A stretch of 64,000 nt of DNA from Clostridium sardiniense. GTDB taxonomy: Bacteria > Bacillota > Clostridia > Clostridiales > Clostridiaceae. Location of the stretch: the NCBI RefSeq assembly GCF_016907995.1, contig NZ_JAFBDA010000013.1, forward strand, positions 25,367 through 89,366, in the 5' to 3' direction. The position numbers and the translations under genes are program-made. The notes beneath the pieces are model-generated. The model had not been told where the DNA came from, did no database searches, and saw nothing but the letters and a program-made list of their open reading frames with translations. Shown here in pieces: positions 26,196 through 35,407 of the stretch (position 1 is its first letter; every line of letters starts with the position of its first letter).

Positions 26196-27293
26196 ATTAC
26201 TAATTAAATGGTTTACTAAATCAACTATTGAAGATGATGAATATGTATCTGCTAAAGATTTTAATTTATTTTTCATTTCTTCAAGAATAGCTGGGTTTTC
26301 AATTAATGAATCTATTATAGGGTTAATTTCCTTCATATCATTTACGTGAAATGCATATCCTTCTTTAGTAAGAAATTCAGTATTTTCTTTCTCTTGCCCA
26401 GGTATTGCAAACGGTATTATTAAAGGTAAATTTTTTGCAATTGACTCAGTAACTGTAAGTCCTCCGGGTTTTGAAATTATAACATCTGAGTATTCCATAA
26501 ATGAAGATATGTCATTTGAAAAACCTAATATATGCAACTTTTTATCTTTATATTCTTTAGTACAATGTTTCATTAAATTATGCTTTAAGTTTTTATTATT
26601 TCCACAAACAACTGTAATTCTAAGTTTATTATCATTTTTTAATAATTCATCAAGAACATAAGAAATATTTTTTAATCCCATACTTCCACTCATAAGTAAT
26701 ATATTAAAGTATTCTGTCCCCTTTATATGAGGAATATTTTTATCTCTATCAAAAAAAGATTCTCGTATAGGGATACCAAAAGGAAAAATTCTATCTTTTT
26801 TTATATTTTTATTTATTAAAGATTGCTTAGTATAGTTACTTCCTGTTATATAAGCATCAACATTCTTTCCTATATATGTATAATGTGCTTTAAAATCTGT
26901 AACAACTGAAATGAAAGGTATGTTTAAGCCTTCCTGTTTTAGTTTATCCATTATACAGACACATAACGGGTGAGTAGATATTATTATATCGGGTTTTTTT
27001 AAGCTAATTAGATTAGCAAGCCTCTTTTTTACAAATAAAAAAGGTATATTATCTAGCGTGTTTATAAATCTATTATTAGTTAGTTTATAAATAAAACCAT
27101 AAATACCTGGAAAACTCATTGCAGATACTTCATATCCACCTACTACAGCATTTATTAAGAACTTACTACTATTACTTAAAAAGTCATAACTTATGCATTC
27201 ATAATCGTTTTTTTGAAGCAATTCACTAAGTGATTTAGCTGCTTGATTATGTCCCTGCCCAGTAGAAGTAGTTAATATAAGAACTCTCTTCAT
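26187..27293 (-). CDS. MGDG synthase / diacylglycerol glucosyltransferase family protein
   Basis: A 368-residue GT28-type glycosyltransferase related to processive diacylglycerol glucosyltransferases (UgtP) and plant MGDG synthase, which build membrane glycolipids. The acceptor-side motif is LTTSTGQGHNQAAKSL at the N-terminus. ISTHPLCV near residue 106 and VTDFKAHYTYI near 132 are typical, and the donor-binding region is SKPGGLTVTESIAKNLPLII near residue 273. The ATG has a weak upstream site. It stands alone between convergent rho and rpmE. The exact lipid product is unknown. Confidence 0.85.
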   Translation of the reverse strand: MKRVLILTTSTGQGHNQAAKSLSELLQKNDYECISYDFLSNSSKFLINAVVGGYEVSAMSFPGIYGFIYKLTNNRFINTLDNIPFLFVKKRLANLISLKKPDIIISTHPLCVCIMDKLKQEGLNIPFISVVTDFKAHYTYIGKNVDAYITGSNYTKQSLINKNIKKDRIFPFGIPIRESFFDRDKNIPHIKGTEYFNILLMSGSMGLKNISYVLDELLKNDNKLRITVVCGNNKNLKHNLMKHCTKEYKDKKLHILGFSNDISSFMEYSDVIISKPGGLTVTESIAKNLPLIIPFAIPGQEKENTEFLTKEGYAFHVNDMKEINPIIDSLIENPAILEEMKNKLKSLADTYSSSSIVDLVNHLISNKD

Positions 27294-27382
27294 TCAATTC
27301 ACTCGCTTCATATAATTTTTTATATAAATATAGTTTAACATTATTTCAGTATAATTAAAATAAATTTAGTAAAAAAGAAAAT

Positions 27383-27405
27383 GGGAAAGACTTGAAGTCT
27401 TTCCC
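27383..27405 (-). terminator. Intrinsic terminator of rpmE
   Basis: On the minus strand GGGAAAGACT pairs with AGTCTTTCCC, followed by ATTTTCTTTTTT. Confidence 0.85.
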
Positions 27406-27413
27406 TAAATTTC

Positions 27414-27620
27414 TTATTTTTTAATGTTGAATCTCTTGTTGAATTTATCAACTCTTCCACCAACATCAACGATTTTTTGCTTACCAGTGAAGAATGGGTG
27501 GCATTTAGAGCATATTTCTACTTTAAGTTCTTCTTTAACAGAACCAGTTGTAAAAGTATTTCCACATGCACACTTAACCACTGCGTCGTGATGGTATTCT
27601 GGATGTATGCCTTCTCTCAT
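27414..27620 (-). CDS. rpmE: 50S ribosomal protein L31 (zinc-binding type)
   Basis: A 68-residue L31 of the Cys-containing (C+) type. The pairs CACG (residues 16-19) and CSKC (residues 36-39) supply four zinc ligands. The typical [10 protein letters not shown] start and KFNKRFN end are present. The ATG at 27620 (minus) follows AGAGGTG; the frame runs further upstream without a site. The promoter is at 27680-27708. Confidence 0.95.
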   Translation of the reverse strand: MREGIHPEYHHDAVVKCACGNTFTTGSVKEELKVEICSKCHPFFTGKQKIVDVGGRVDKFNKRFNIKK

Positions 27621-27647
27621 GTTTTTCACCTCTTTGTGTTTTAGTTT

Positions 27648-27669
27648 TATTGTAGCATTATACAATAAA
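27648..27669 (-). promoter_or_regulatory. Hairpin in the rpmE leader
   Basis: TTATTGTA pairs with TACAATAA (8 pairs) just after the predicted transcript start. Leader structures upstream of L31 genes are known in several bacterial groups, so this may be an autoregulatory site; it has not been tested here. Confidence 0.4.
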
Positions 27670-27679
27670 TAACTACTAG

Positions 27680-27708
27680 AGTATATCATAGTAACCTATA
27701 GCAGTCAA
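27680..27708 (-). promoter_or_regulatory. Vegetative promoter of rpmE
   Basis: On the minus strand: TTGACT, 17 bases, TATACT, with a TG one base before the -10. A strong sigma-A promoter. Confidence 0.8.
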
Positions 27709-27795
27709 TAAAAGACAAAATTAAAAAAAACTTTTTATAAAGGTGCATAAATGCTATAATCATTATTAACTGAAATGTAGAAGGAGAGAAAAAAA

Positions 27796-28383
27796 TTGAG
27801 TAAATTATACTTTAGATATGGGGCTATGAATTCAGGAAAATCAACGCATTTAATGCAAGTTGCTCACAATTATGAAGAAAGAGGAATGAGAGTTTTATTA
27901 ATGAAACCATCAACAGATAAAAAGGGTGGTAATAAACTTGTTTCTAGATTGGGAGTAGTTAGAGAAGTTGATGTTCTAGTTGGAGAAAATGAAAATATTT
28001 GTAATATAGTTAAAAACAATGTTAAAGAGTATGGGAAATTACATTGCATTTTAGTAGATGAAGTTCAATTTATGAAAAAAAATCAAATAGATGAATTATT
28101 TGAAGTTGCAGTAACACTAGATATTCCTATAATATGTTATGGTCTAAGAACTGATTTTAAGATGGAAGGTTTTGAAGGAAGTAAAAGACTACTATTAATT
28201 GCACATAGTATAGAAGAGATGAAAACTATATGTAAATGTGGTAACAAAGCTGTAGTAAATGCGAGAAAGATAAATGATAGATTTGTATTTGAAGGTGAGC
28301 AAGTTGCTATAGATAATATAGGTGATGTTCATTATGAATCATTATGTGGAGAGTGTTACTTTAAATATAAGAACCAAAAATAA
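27796..28383 (+). CDS. tdk: Thymidine kinase
   Basis: A 195-residue type II thymidine kinase that salvages thymidine to dTMP. The P-loop is GAMNSGKST at residues 8-16, the Walker B-like LVDEVQFM is near residue 86, and a C-terminal zinc ribbon has CKCG near residue 147 and CGEC near 187. It starts with TTG after AAGGAGAG, with TATAAT at 27755-27760 upstream. The next gene follows after 14 bases. Position between rpmE and prmC-prfA is conserved in Firmicutes. Confidence 0.95.
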   Translation: MSKLYFRYGAMNSGKSTHLMQVAHNYEERGMRVLLMKPSTDKKGGNKLVSRLGVVREVDVLVGENENICNIVKNNVKEYGKLHCILVDEVQFMKKNQIDELFEVAVTLDIPIICYGLRTDFKMEGFEGSKRLLLIAHSIEEMKTICKCGNKAVVNARKINDRFVFEGEQVAIDNIGDVHYESLCGECYFKYKNQK

Positions 28384-28397
28384 GGAGGGGATATATA

Positions 28398-30170
28398 TTG
28401 AAGAAATGTGACGTGGGTGGTCAAGCTGTTATTGAAGGTGTAATGATGAGAGGTAGTAAAGGAATGGCAACAGCCGTAAGAAAAGAAGATGGTAACATCG
28501 AAGTTGAAGTCAGAAAAATTACACCAATTACAAAAAAATACAAGATATTAAATATGCCATTTATAAGAGGTGGCTTTATACTTATAGATTCTTTAATACA
28601 AGGAATAAAATCATTAAATTATTCAGCCTCTTTTTTTGAAGATACTGAACCATCAGCTTTTGAAGATTGGCTTAAAAAGAAGTTTGGAGATAAAAGTAAT
28701 GATGTAATAATTACTTTTACGATGTTTATTTCATTTATACTTTCAGCATTTTTATTTATTGCAATACCTACAGGAGTTGCTTCACTTTTTTCTAAACTCA
28801 ACATATCTAGCATAGGTCTTAATATGATAGAGGCAGCTATTAGAATAGGAATATTGCTATTATATATGTGGGGAATTAGTAAATTAGATGATATATATAG
28901 GTTATTTCAGTATCACGGTGCTGAGCATAAGACTATCTTTTGTTATGAATCTGGAGAACCCTTAAAGGTTGAAAATGTAAAGAAATATTCAAGGTTTCAC
29001 CCAAGATGTGGAACAAATTTTTTATTCCTTATAATGTTTGTAAGTATAATAGTTTTTGCTTTTACTGGATGGGGGAGTTTTTTTGAAAGGCTATTACTTA
29101 GAATAATACTAATACCAGTTGTGTCAGGAATAACTTATGAGCTTATAAAGTGGCTTGGAAAGTCTGATAATAAGCTAGCAAAAATTATTGCAGCTCCAGG
29201 ATTAAAATTACAAGAGATTACAACAAGAGAGCCAGATGATTCACAGATAGAAGTTGCAATTAGATCTTTAAGAGCGGCTGAAGGATTACCGGAGGAAGAA
29301 ATGACAATAACAGAACTTTTAGATGAAGGAACAAAGATATTATTAAATGTAGATAAGGAAAATGCAAGATTAGATGCTACCTTATTATTAGGACATATAA
29401 TAGGTAGAGATAGGCTTTATATACTAACTCATGGTGAAGAAAATATAAATAATAATGATAAGAAAAAGTATCTAGAGCTTATAGAGAAAAGAAAATTGAA
29501 GATGCCAATTAAATATATTTTAGGTTCTTGTGAATTCATGGGATTAGACTTCGATGTTGAAGAGGGTGTATTAATTCCTAGAGGAGATACAGAAATATTA
29601 GTTGAAGAAGTTTTAAATCATATAGGTGATGATGAAAAGTTAGATATATGTGATTTATGTTCAGGGAGTGGTGCTATTGGTATATCACTTGCACACTACA
29701 GAAGGAATATTAATGTAGATGAAATAGATTATTTTGAAAAACCAGAAAAAATCACAATTAAAAATATTAAAAAACATAAATTAGAAGATAGAATAAGATT
29801 TATTAAAAGTGACTTATTGAAGGTTGTTATAGATGAAGATAAGAAATATGATATCATTGTTTCAAATCCTCCATATATAAAGGAAGAAGAAATAAGAACT
29901 TTAATGGATGATGTTAAAAGATACGAACCTCATAGTGCTTTAAGCGGAGGAGAAGATGGACTTGTTTTCTATAGAAGAATAGTTAATGAAAGTAAAATTC
30001 TTTTAAAGGGAAAAGGAATATTAGCCTTTGAGATTGGGCATGATCAAGGAGATGAGGTAAAAACGCTTATGGAAGAAAATAATTTTAAAGATGTAAGAGT
30101 TATAAAGGACTTAGCAGGACATGATAGGGTAGTTGTAGGAAACTTTACCCTTGTTGAAAAAGGATTATAA
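28398..30170 (+). CDS. prmC: Fused DUF1385 membrane protein and release-factor glutamine methyltransferase PrmC
   Basis: A 590-residue fusion. Residues 1-300 are a DUF1385 membrane protein (CDVGGQAVIEGVMMRG at the start, transmembrane segments about 105-165 and 205-245, QYHGAEHKTIFCYE near 171). Residues 302-590 are PrmC, which methylates the Gln of the GGQ motif in release factors using SAM; IPRGDTEILVEEV, the SAM site DLCSGSGAIGIS and the catalytic SNPPYIK near 488 are present. It starts with TTG after AAGGAGGGG. At the junction GGAGG plus ATG (29301) could start PrmC alone. prfA, its substrate gene, follows. Confidence 0.9.
   Translation: MKKCDVGGQAVIEGVMMRGSKGMATAVRKEDGNIEVEVRKITPITKKYKILNMPFIRGGFILIDSLIQGIKSLNYSASFFEDTEPSAFEDWLKKKFGDKSNDVIITFTMFISFILSAFLFIAIPTGVASLFSKLNISSIGLNMIEAAIRIGILLLYMWGISKLDDIYRLFQYHGAEHKTIFCYESGEPLKVENVKKYSRFHPRCGTNFLFLIMFVSIIVFAFTGWGSFFERLLLRIILIPVVSGITYELIKWLGKSDNKLAKIIAAPGLKLQEITTREPDDSQIEVAIRSLRAAEGLPEEEMTITELLDEGTKILLNVDKENARLDATLLLGHIIGRDRLYILTHGEENINNNDKKKYLELIEKRKLKMPIKYILGSCEFMGLDFDVEEGVLIPRGDTEILVEEVLNHIGDDEKLDICDLCSGSGAIGISLAHYRRNINVDEIDYFEKPEKITIKNIKKHKLEDRIRFIKSDLLKVVIDEDKKYDIIVSNPPYIKEEEIRTLMDDVKRYEPHSALSGGEDGLVFYRRIVNESKILLKGKGILAFEIGHDQGDEVKTLMEENNFKDVRVIKDLAGHDRVVVGNFTLVEKGL
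29291..29303 (+). promoter_or_regulatory. Internal ribosome site and start at the PrmC junction
   Basis: GGAGG at 29291-29295 is 5 bases before an in-frame ATG (29301) that begins MTITELLDEG, the normal N-terminus of free PrmC. Separate translation of PrmC is possible. Confidence 0.5.
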
Positions 30171-30220
30171 TATGTGATATAATGTTTAAATATGAAATTA
30201 GATAATACGGAGTGGATAAA

Positions 30221-31303
30221 ATGTTATTAGATAAATTAGCATTCATAGAAAACAAGTATGATGAATTATCAGTAAAGATTAGTGATCCTTCAATTATGGC
30301 AAACCAAAACGAGTGGAGAAAACTATGTAAGGAACATGCCGATTTAGAAATAATAGTTGGAGCTTACAAGGAATATAGAAAAGTTATAGAAGATTTACAA
30401 GATAATAAAGAAATGCTTGAGATTGAATCAGATAAAGAAATGAAAGAAATGCTTAACGATGAAATTAATGAGCTTAAGAAAAGAGAAGAAGAATTAGAAA
30501 AAGAGATACAAATTCTACTATTACCAAAAGATCCAAATGATGATAAGAACGTATTTGTAGAAATAAGAGCAGGTGCAGGTGGAGACGAAGCAGCATTATT
30601 TGCAGCTAACCTTTTCAGAATGTATACAAGATATGCAGAAAACAACAGATGGACTGTTGAACTTATGAGTACTAATGAAACTGGAATTGGTGGACTTAAA
30701 GAAGTTGTATTTATGATTAAAGGTCATGGTGCATACTCAAGACTTAAATATGAAAGTGGAGTTCATAGAGTACAAAGAGTTCCAGATACAGAATCAAGTG
30801 GTAGAATACATACATCAACTGCTACAGTTGCAGTATTACCAGAAGTTGATGATGTAGAAGTTGAAATTAATGATAAAGATATTAAGTTTGATGTATTTAG
30901 AGCATCAGGTAATGGAGGACAATGTGTTAATACAACTGACTCAGCAGTAAGACTTACACACATACCTTCAGGTATAGTAATATCATGTCAAGATGAAAAA
31001 TCACAGCTTAAAAATAAAGAAAAGGCTATGAAAGTTTTAAGAGCAAGACTATATGAACAAGCAGAAGCAGAAAGAGCAGCAGGTATTGCAGAGGATAGAA
31101 AATCACAGGTTGGTACAGGGGATAGAAGTGAAAGAATAAGAACTTATAATTACCCACAGGGGAGAGTTACAGATCATAGAATAGGATTAACTCTTTATAA
31201 ATTAGAAATGTTCTTAAATGGAGATATAGATGAAGTTATAAATGCACTTATAACTGCTGACCAAGCTGAAAAAATGAAACAAATGGGAAATACAGAGCAG
31301 TAA
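30221..31303 (+). CDS. prfA: Peptide chain release factor 1
   Basis: A 360-residue RF1 that reads UAA and UAG stop codons and releases the peptide. The GGQ motif is in [19 protein letters not shown] near residue 226, and the helical N-terminus and domain 4 are complete. The ATG at 30221 is preferred to an in-frame GTG at 30212, because the CGGAGTGG site overlaps the GTG. It follows prmC, whose enzyme modifies the Gln of GGQ, so substrate and modifier are coexpressed. Confidence 0.97.
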   Translation: MLLDKLAFIENKYDELSVKISDPSIMANQNEWRKLCKEHADLEIIVGAYKEYRKVIEDLQDNKEMLEIESDKEMKEMLNDEINELKKREEELEKEIQILLLPKDPNDDKNVFVEIRAGAGGDEAALFAANLFRMYTRYAENNRWTVELMSTNETGIGGLKEVVFMIKGHGAYSRLKYESGVHRVQRVPDTESSGRIHTSTATVAVLPEVDDVEVEINDKDIKFDVFRASGNGGQCVNTTDSAVRLTHIPSGIVISCQDEKSQLKNKEKAMKVLRARLYEQAEAERAAGIAEDRKSQVGTGDRSERIRTYNYPQGRVTDHRIGLTLYKLEMFLNGDIDEVINALITADQAEKMKQMGNTEQ

Positions 31304-31309
31304 TTTTAA

Positions 31310-31340
31310 AAAAGCCTTGCATTGATAATGTAAGGCTTTT
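31310..31340 (+). terminator. Weak terminator hairpin after prfA
   Basis: AAAAGCCTTGCAT pairs with ATGTAAGGCTTTT around GATA. The T-tract is only four bases, so read-through into the next gene is likely. Confidence 0.6.
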
Positions 31341-31362
31341 AGAATATATAAAGGGGCAAAGT

Positions 31363-31950
31363 ATGGATATTTATAAAGCATTAAAAAAAGAAAAAAAAGC
31401 CATAAAAAGATTTTACATATACATGGGTATATTAGCTTTGTTATTGCCAACTACATTATGGCTAACAGATATAAAAACAAAATTTTTTATATTTTATGTG
31501 CTGATTTTAGAGCTTTTAATAATACTTGCTGTTTTAAAAAAAAGAGATTATACAAAGCTTGAATTTAAATATAAAAATAATAGACTAAAGTTTACGAGCG
31601 GATTATTTAGCCAAACTAACACAATATTATGCGATACTATAGCCATAGTTCATACTGATGGTATGGAAGATTATATGAAGATAATATTAGTTAGTAATGC
31701 AAAAGTTAGAAATAGAAGAATGAAGCTAATATCAAAAGGATTTTTAAAAAGATATCCAGAAGTAGCTGAACTATATGATAAGATAAAAAGATTAGATCCA
31801 GATGAAATTTACTATTTCCAAATAGTGAAGAAAGGTGGATTAAAGAAATATCCTTTTTTAGATGAGGTATTTAAATATTGTGTTAAGGCGGACTACACTG
31901 AAGCTTGTATTGAAAATATAAAAATTGCGCGTGGGCAAACTTTAAGTTAG
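31363..31950 (+). CDS. Membrane protein of unknown function
   Basis: A 195-residue protein I cannot place in a named family. Two hydrophobic segments at about residues 18-35 and 41-58 are followed by a soluble part of beta strands and helices (LEFKYKNNRLKFTSGLF, then KIILVSNAKVRNRRMKLISK), reminiscent of PH-like membrane-anchored domains. The ATG follows AAGGGG. It lies between prfA and sua5 with 16 bases to the latter, so it is likely in their operon. Confidence 0.75.
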   Translation: MDIYKALKKEKKAIKRFYIYMGILALLLPTTLWLTDIKTKFFIFYVLILELLIILAVLKKRDYTKLEFKYKNNRLKFTSGLFSQTNTILCDTIAIVHTDGMEDYMKIILVSNAKVRNRRMKLISKGFLKRYPEVAELYDKIKRLDPDEIYYFQIVKKGGLKKYPFLDEVFKYCVKADYTEACIENIKIARGQTLS

Positions 31951-31966
31951 AAAGAAGGAATTAACT

Positions 31967-33010
31967 TTGAAAACAAAGATTGCTACTTTAGATGGAACTA
32001 ATGATATAAAGTACATAAAAGAAGCGGCACAAGTTATAAAAGATGGGGGAGTAGTTGCATTTCCAACCGAAACTGTATATGGATTAGGAGCAAATGCTTT
32101 AAAAGAAGAAAGTGTAGAAAAAATATTTATAGCAAAGGGAAGACCACAAGATAATCCTTTAATTATACACGTTGCTTCAAAAGATATAAGTGAATATGCA
32201 AAAAATATTCCTGAGGTTGCAACTAAATTAATGGATAGATTTTGGCCAGGACCAATGACATTAATATTAGAGAAAAAGGATATAATACCTATGAAGACAA
32301 GTGCAAATCTAGAGACTATAGGTATTAGAATGCCATCAAATGAAGTGGCATTAGAACTTATAAAGGAAGCAGGAGTTCCTATTGCAGCACCATCTGCTAA
32401 TATAAGTGGAAGACCGAGTCCAACAGACATTGAAAGATGTATTGAAGACCTTTCAGGAAGAATAGATTATATAATTGGTGGACAAAAGAGTGAAGTTGGG
32501 TTAGAATCTACTATAGTAGATTGCACTATATATCCTCCAGTAGTTTTAAGACCAGGTGGAATAACTTTAGAAATGCTAAGAGAAATAGATAAGAACATAG
32601 CAATTGATAAAGGATTACTTAATAATTCGGAAGAATTTAAGCCAAAAGCACCAGGCATGAAGTATAGACACTATGCACCAAATGCAAAGCTTAAAATTAT
32701 AAAAGGAAATAAAGAAAAAACTATTGAAAAAATTAATGAAATGGTACAAAATTATATAGATGATGGAAAGAGAGTAGGAATACTCATAACTAAAGAGAAT
32801 AGTCATAGATATCCTAAGGGAGAAAAGGTTATTCTTGGGGAAGAAAACAATTTAGAAGAAATTGCATCAAATCTTTTCGAAGCCTTAAGATCTTTTAATG
32901 ATCTAGATGTAGATATAATACTTGCAGAGGCTTTTAGTGAAGAGGGCTTAGGTGTTGCTATAATGAATAGATTAAATAAGGCAGCAGGCCATGATGTTAT
33001 AAATGTGTAA
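31967..33010 (+). CDS. ywlC: L-threonylcarbamoyladenylate synthase (Sua5/YwlC)
   Basis: A 347-residue Sua5-type enzyme that makes threonylcarbamoyl-AMP from Thr, bicarbonate and ATP for the t6A37 modification of ANN-decoding tRNAs. The YrdC-like domain (residues 1-200) has GGVVAFPTETVYGLGANA, KGRPQDNPLIIHV and APSANISGRPSPT. The C-terminal Sua5 domain (about 220-347) makes it the long form, as in Bacillus YwlC. It starts with TTG after GAAGGAA. ywlE follows, as in Bacillus. Confidence 0.95.
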   Translation: MKTKIATLDGTNDIKYIKEAAQVIKDGGVVAFPTETVYGLGANALKEESVEKIFIAKGRPQDNPLIIHVASKDISEYAKNIPEVATKLMDRFWPGPMTLILEKKDIIPMKTSANLETIGIRMPSNEVALELIKEAGVPIAAPSANISGRPSPTDIERCIEDLSGRIDYIIGGQKSEVGLESTIVDCTIYPPVVLRPGGITLEMLREIDKNIAIDKGLLNNSEEFKPKAPGMKYRHYAPNAKLKIIKGNKEKTIEKINEMVQNYIDDGKRVGILITKENSHRYPKGEKVILGEENNLEEIASNLFEALRSFNDLDVDIILAEAFSEEGLGVAIMNRLNKAAGHDVINV

Positions 33011-33030
33011 TAGTGTTTGGAGGTTTTTTT

Positions 33031-33483
33031 ATGAAAGTACTCTTCGTATGTACAGCAAATACATGTAGAAGCCCAATTGCAGAAGAAATATTTAATAAAT
33101 TGAATAGTGATACTAACTTAAAAGCTAAATCAGCTGGCATTACTATTGTTCCAGGAAGCTTCGTGACTGAAAATTCGGTGGAATTAGTAAAAGAAGAATT
33201 AGATATAGATATTCAGCATAAAGAAGCTATTCAATTAAATAGGAATATGCTTCAAAGGGCTGATATTGTTTTAACAATGACTAATTACGGTAGGGACTTT
33301 ATAAAAAATAATTATCCAGATTATAAAGACAAAGTGTTTTCAATATGTGAATATGCTGGCGTTACAGGGGAGATAACTGACCCTTACGGCAGCACAATTT
33401 CTGTTTATCATAAAATATATAAAGAATTAGAGGATATAATTCCTCGTATAATAGCTAAATTAAAGAAAGATGGAAGTGTGTAA
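33031..33483 (+). CDS. ywlE: Low-molecular-weight protein arginine phosphatase (YwlE-like)
   Basis: A 150-residue LMW phosphatase. The active-site loop CTANTCRS (residues 7-14) has the CX5R form, with Cys7 as nucleophile and the Thr that in Bacillus YwlE favours phospho-arginine over phospho-tyrosine; the general acid lies in the DPYGS motif near residue 117. YwlE counteracts the arginine kinase McsB. No mcsB is in the window. The ATG at 33031 follows TTGGAGG; the frame's earlier TTG overlaps the site. Confidence 0.88.
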   Translation: MKVLFVCTANTCRSPIAEEIFNKLNSDTNLKAKSAGITIVPGSFVTENSVELVKEELDIDIQHKEAIQLNRNMLQRADIVLTMTNYGRDFIKNNYPDYKDKVFSICEYAGVTGEITDPYGSTISVYHKIYKELEDIIPRIIAKLKKDGSV

Positions 33484-33517
33484 TATTTTTATTACATACT
33501 ACACTTTCTTTTTTTAT
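33470..33517 (+). terminator. Terminator at the end of ywlE
   Basis: AAGTGT and GTAAT pair with ATTAC and ACACTT (with a bulge), followed by TTTCTTTTTTT. The left arm overlaps the last codons. Confidence 0.65.
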
Positions 33518-33555
33518 AAATTAAAATACTTATGAAAATAATTGGAGGTGGCGTT

Positions 33556-34005
33556 ATGAAAATAGCATTAGGATCAGATCATGGTGGATATAATTTAAAA
33601 AATGAAATTATATCATTTTTAAAAGATAATGGATATGAAATAAAAGATTTTGGTACTTATAGTACCGAATCATGTGATTATCCAGAATATGCACAAAAAG
33701 TTGCAGAAGCTGTTGCAGCAAAAGAATTTGATTTTGGAATATTAGTTTGTGGAACAGGTATAGGAATAAGTATAGCTGCAAATAAAGTACCAGGAATTAG
33801 GGCAGCATTATGTTCAGATACTTTTAGTGCACATGCAACTAGACAACATAATAATGCAAATATTCTTGCTCTAGGTGAAAGAGTTGTAGGACCAGGTCTT
33901 GCAATAGATATAGTTAAGACATTCTTAACTTCAGAATTTGAAGGTGAAAGACACCAAAAGAGAATAGATAAAATATCTCTTATAGAAGAAAAATATAATA
34001 AATAA
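33556..34005 (+). CDS. rpiB: Ribose-5-phosphate isomerase B
   Basis: A 149-residue RpiB/LacAB-family isomerase that interconverts ribose 5-phosphate and ribulose 5-phosphate in the pentose phosphate pathway. It has MKIALGSDHGGYNLK at the start, the catalytic-Cys region GILVCGTGIGISIAANK near residue 63 and the RQHNNANILALG motif near residue 95. The ATG at 33556 follows GGAGGTGG. upp follows after 28 bases, giving a ribose-to-UMP salvage pairing; the same order exists in Bacillus. Confidence 0.95.
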   Translation: MKIALGSDHGGYNLKNEIISFLKDNGYEIKDFGTYSTESCDYPEYAQKVAEAVAAKEFDFGILVCGTGIGISIAANKVPGIRAALCSDTFSAHATRQHNNANILALGERVVGPGLAIDIVKTFLTSEFEGERHQKRIDKISLIEEKYNK

Positions 34006-34033
34006 TTAATTAATATATTGGAGGAATTTAAAA

Positions 34034-34663
34034 ATGAGTAAAGTTACAGAAATCAATCATCCATTAATACTACACAAGTTAGCATTTATAAGAAGTAAGG
34101 AAACAGGTTCAAAAGATTTTAGAGAATTAGTTTCAGAAGTTTCGATGTTAATGGCTTATGAAGTTACAAGAGACCTTCCAACTGAAAATGTTGATATAGA
34201 AACACCTGTATGTAAAACAAAATGTAAGATGTTAGCTGGAAAGAAGCTAGCTATTGTACCAATATTAAGAGCGGGACTTGGAATGGTAGATGGTGTTTTA
34301 AAACTTATACCAGCAGCTAAGGTTGGACATATTGGATTATATAGAGATGAAGAAACACTACAACCAGTTGAATATTTCTGTAAGTTACCTCAAGATATAG
34401 CAGAAAGAGAAATAATCGTTGTAGATCCAATGCTTGCAACTGGTGGATCAGCAGTAGATGCATTAACTATGCTTAAAAATAGAGGCGCAAAGTGCTTAAA
34501 GTTAATGTGTTTAATTTCATCACCAGAAGGAATAAAGGCAGTAAAGGAAGCACATCCAGATGTTGATATATTCGTTGCTGAAATAGATGAAAAATTAAAC
34601 GAGCAAGGATATATAGTACCAGGACTTGGTGATGCTGGAGATAGATTATTCGGAACTAAATAG
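34034..34663 (+). CDS. upp: Uracil phosphoribosyltransferase
   Basis: A 209-residue UPRTase that makes UMP from uracil and PRPP. It has the family start ([22 protein letters not shown]), the [11 protein letters not shown] loop near residue 77, and the PRPP-binding motif [16 protein letters not shown] near residue 128. Complete and typical in length; ATG follows TTGGAGG. Confidence 0.97.
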   Translation: MSKVTEINHPLILHKLAFIRSKETGSKDFRELVSEVSMLMAYEVTRDLPTENVDIETPVCKTKCKMLAGKKLAIVPILRAGLGMVDGVLKLIPAAKVGHIGLYRDEETLQPVEYFCKLPQDIAEREIIVVDPMLATGGSAVDALTMLKNRGAKCLKLMCLISSPEGIKAVKEAHPDVDIFVAEIDEKLNEQGYIVPGLGDAGDRLFGTK

Positions 34664-34696
34664 TTTCTTTGATTTATAATTAGTAAAATAAATAAT

Positions 34697-34730
34697 AAAA
34701 TCCCCTATTTTATAAGAAATAGGGGATTTT
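34697..34730. terminator. Bidirectional terminator between upp and comEB
   Basis: AAAATCCCCTATTT pairs perfectly with AAATAGGGGATTTT around a 6-base loop. Confidence 0.9.
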
Positions 34731-34760
34731 ATAGATATTATAAATTGAAATATAAGAATT

Positions 34761-35255
34761 TTAGATATCATCTACATCAAATGAAAGTTCAATTTTTTTA
34801 ACAGATGGCACAAGTTCTGTTAATCTCACACCAGCAGATTCAAACATTCTCTTTGATGCCTTAACTACATCTGTGTCAGCATATTTATTACTTAAATAGA
34901 TTACTTCTTTTATGCCACTTTGAATAATAGCTTTAGCACATTCATTACAAGGAAATAGCGCAACATAAAGTTTTGCATTTTCAAGTGAAACACCTCTATT
35001 ATTTAAAATAGCATTAAGTTCTGCATGCACAACATAAGGATATTTAGTTTCTAAGAAATCACCATCTCTTTCCCATGAATAGCTATCATCTGAGCAGCCA
35101 AATGCAAATCCATTATAACCAACAGATAATACTCTGTTAGTAGGGCTTACAATACATGCACCAACTTGTGTACTAGGATCTTTACTTCTTTTAGCTGATA
35201 AAAGTGCAAGTCCCATAAAATACTCGTCCCAAGATATAAAATCAGTTCTTTTCAT
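34761..35255 (-). CDS. comEB: dCMP deaminase (ComEB family)
   Basis: A 164-residue deoxycytidylate deaminase converting dCMP to dUMP, the dTTP precursor. Zinc-site motifs are HAELNAI (His and catalytic Glu) near residue 78 and PCNECAK near residue 102; the N-terminal DEYFMGLALLSAKRSKDPSTQVGA is typical. The ATG follows GAAGGAG on the minus strand. It is divergent from thlA. Together with tdk and upp it forms part of the nucleotide-salvage set of this window. Confidence 0.93.
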   Translation of the reverse strand: MKRTDFISWDEYFMGLALLSAKRSKDPSTQVGACIVSPTNRVLSVGYNGFAFGCSDDSYSWERDGDFLETKYPYVVHAELNAILNNRGVSLENAKLYVALFPCNECAKAIIQSGIKEVIYLSNKYADTDVVKASKRMFESAGVRLTELVPSVKKIELSFDVDDI

Positions 35256-35347
35256 AATAGAAACTCCTTCATATAAAAAAATTATGTAATTTATTAATAT
35301 TATAATATAAAGGCAAGAAAAAGGGAAAAAATCGTCTGAAAAAGTAT

Positions 35348-35365
35348 TTGTTTAAAATTTAACAA
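35348..35365 (+). promoter_or_regulatory. Rex-type operator 1 upstream of thlA
   Basis: TTGTTTAAAATTTAACAA fits the clostridial Rex site TTGTTAANNNNTTAACAA with one mismatch. It lies 7 bases before the -35. Confidence 0.65.
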
Positions 35366-35372
35366 AAAACTA

Positions 35373-35401
35373 TTGATTATTATTAAAGTAATGGTTATAA
35401 T
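35373..35401 (+). promoter_or_regulatory. Vegetative promoter of thlA
   Basis: TTGATT, 17 bases, TATAAT. Confidence 0.8.
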
Positions 35402-35407
35402 AAAAGT

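Noticed and set aside
29640..29760. Frameshift or decay in the SAM-binding region of PrmC
   Set aside because: The stretch after GSGAIGIS is less typical, but the frame is continuous and SNPPY and the downstream motifs are intact, so the domain is taken as functional.
31942..32430. Minus-strand frame opposite sua5 (162 codons)
   Set aside because: Antisense shadow of a conserved enzyme gene; no start signal.
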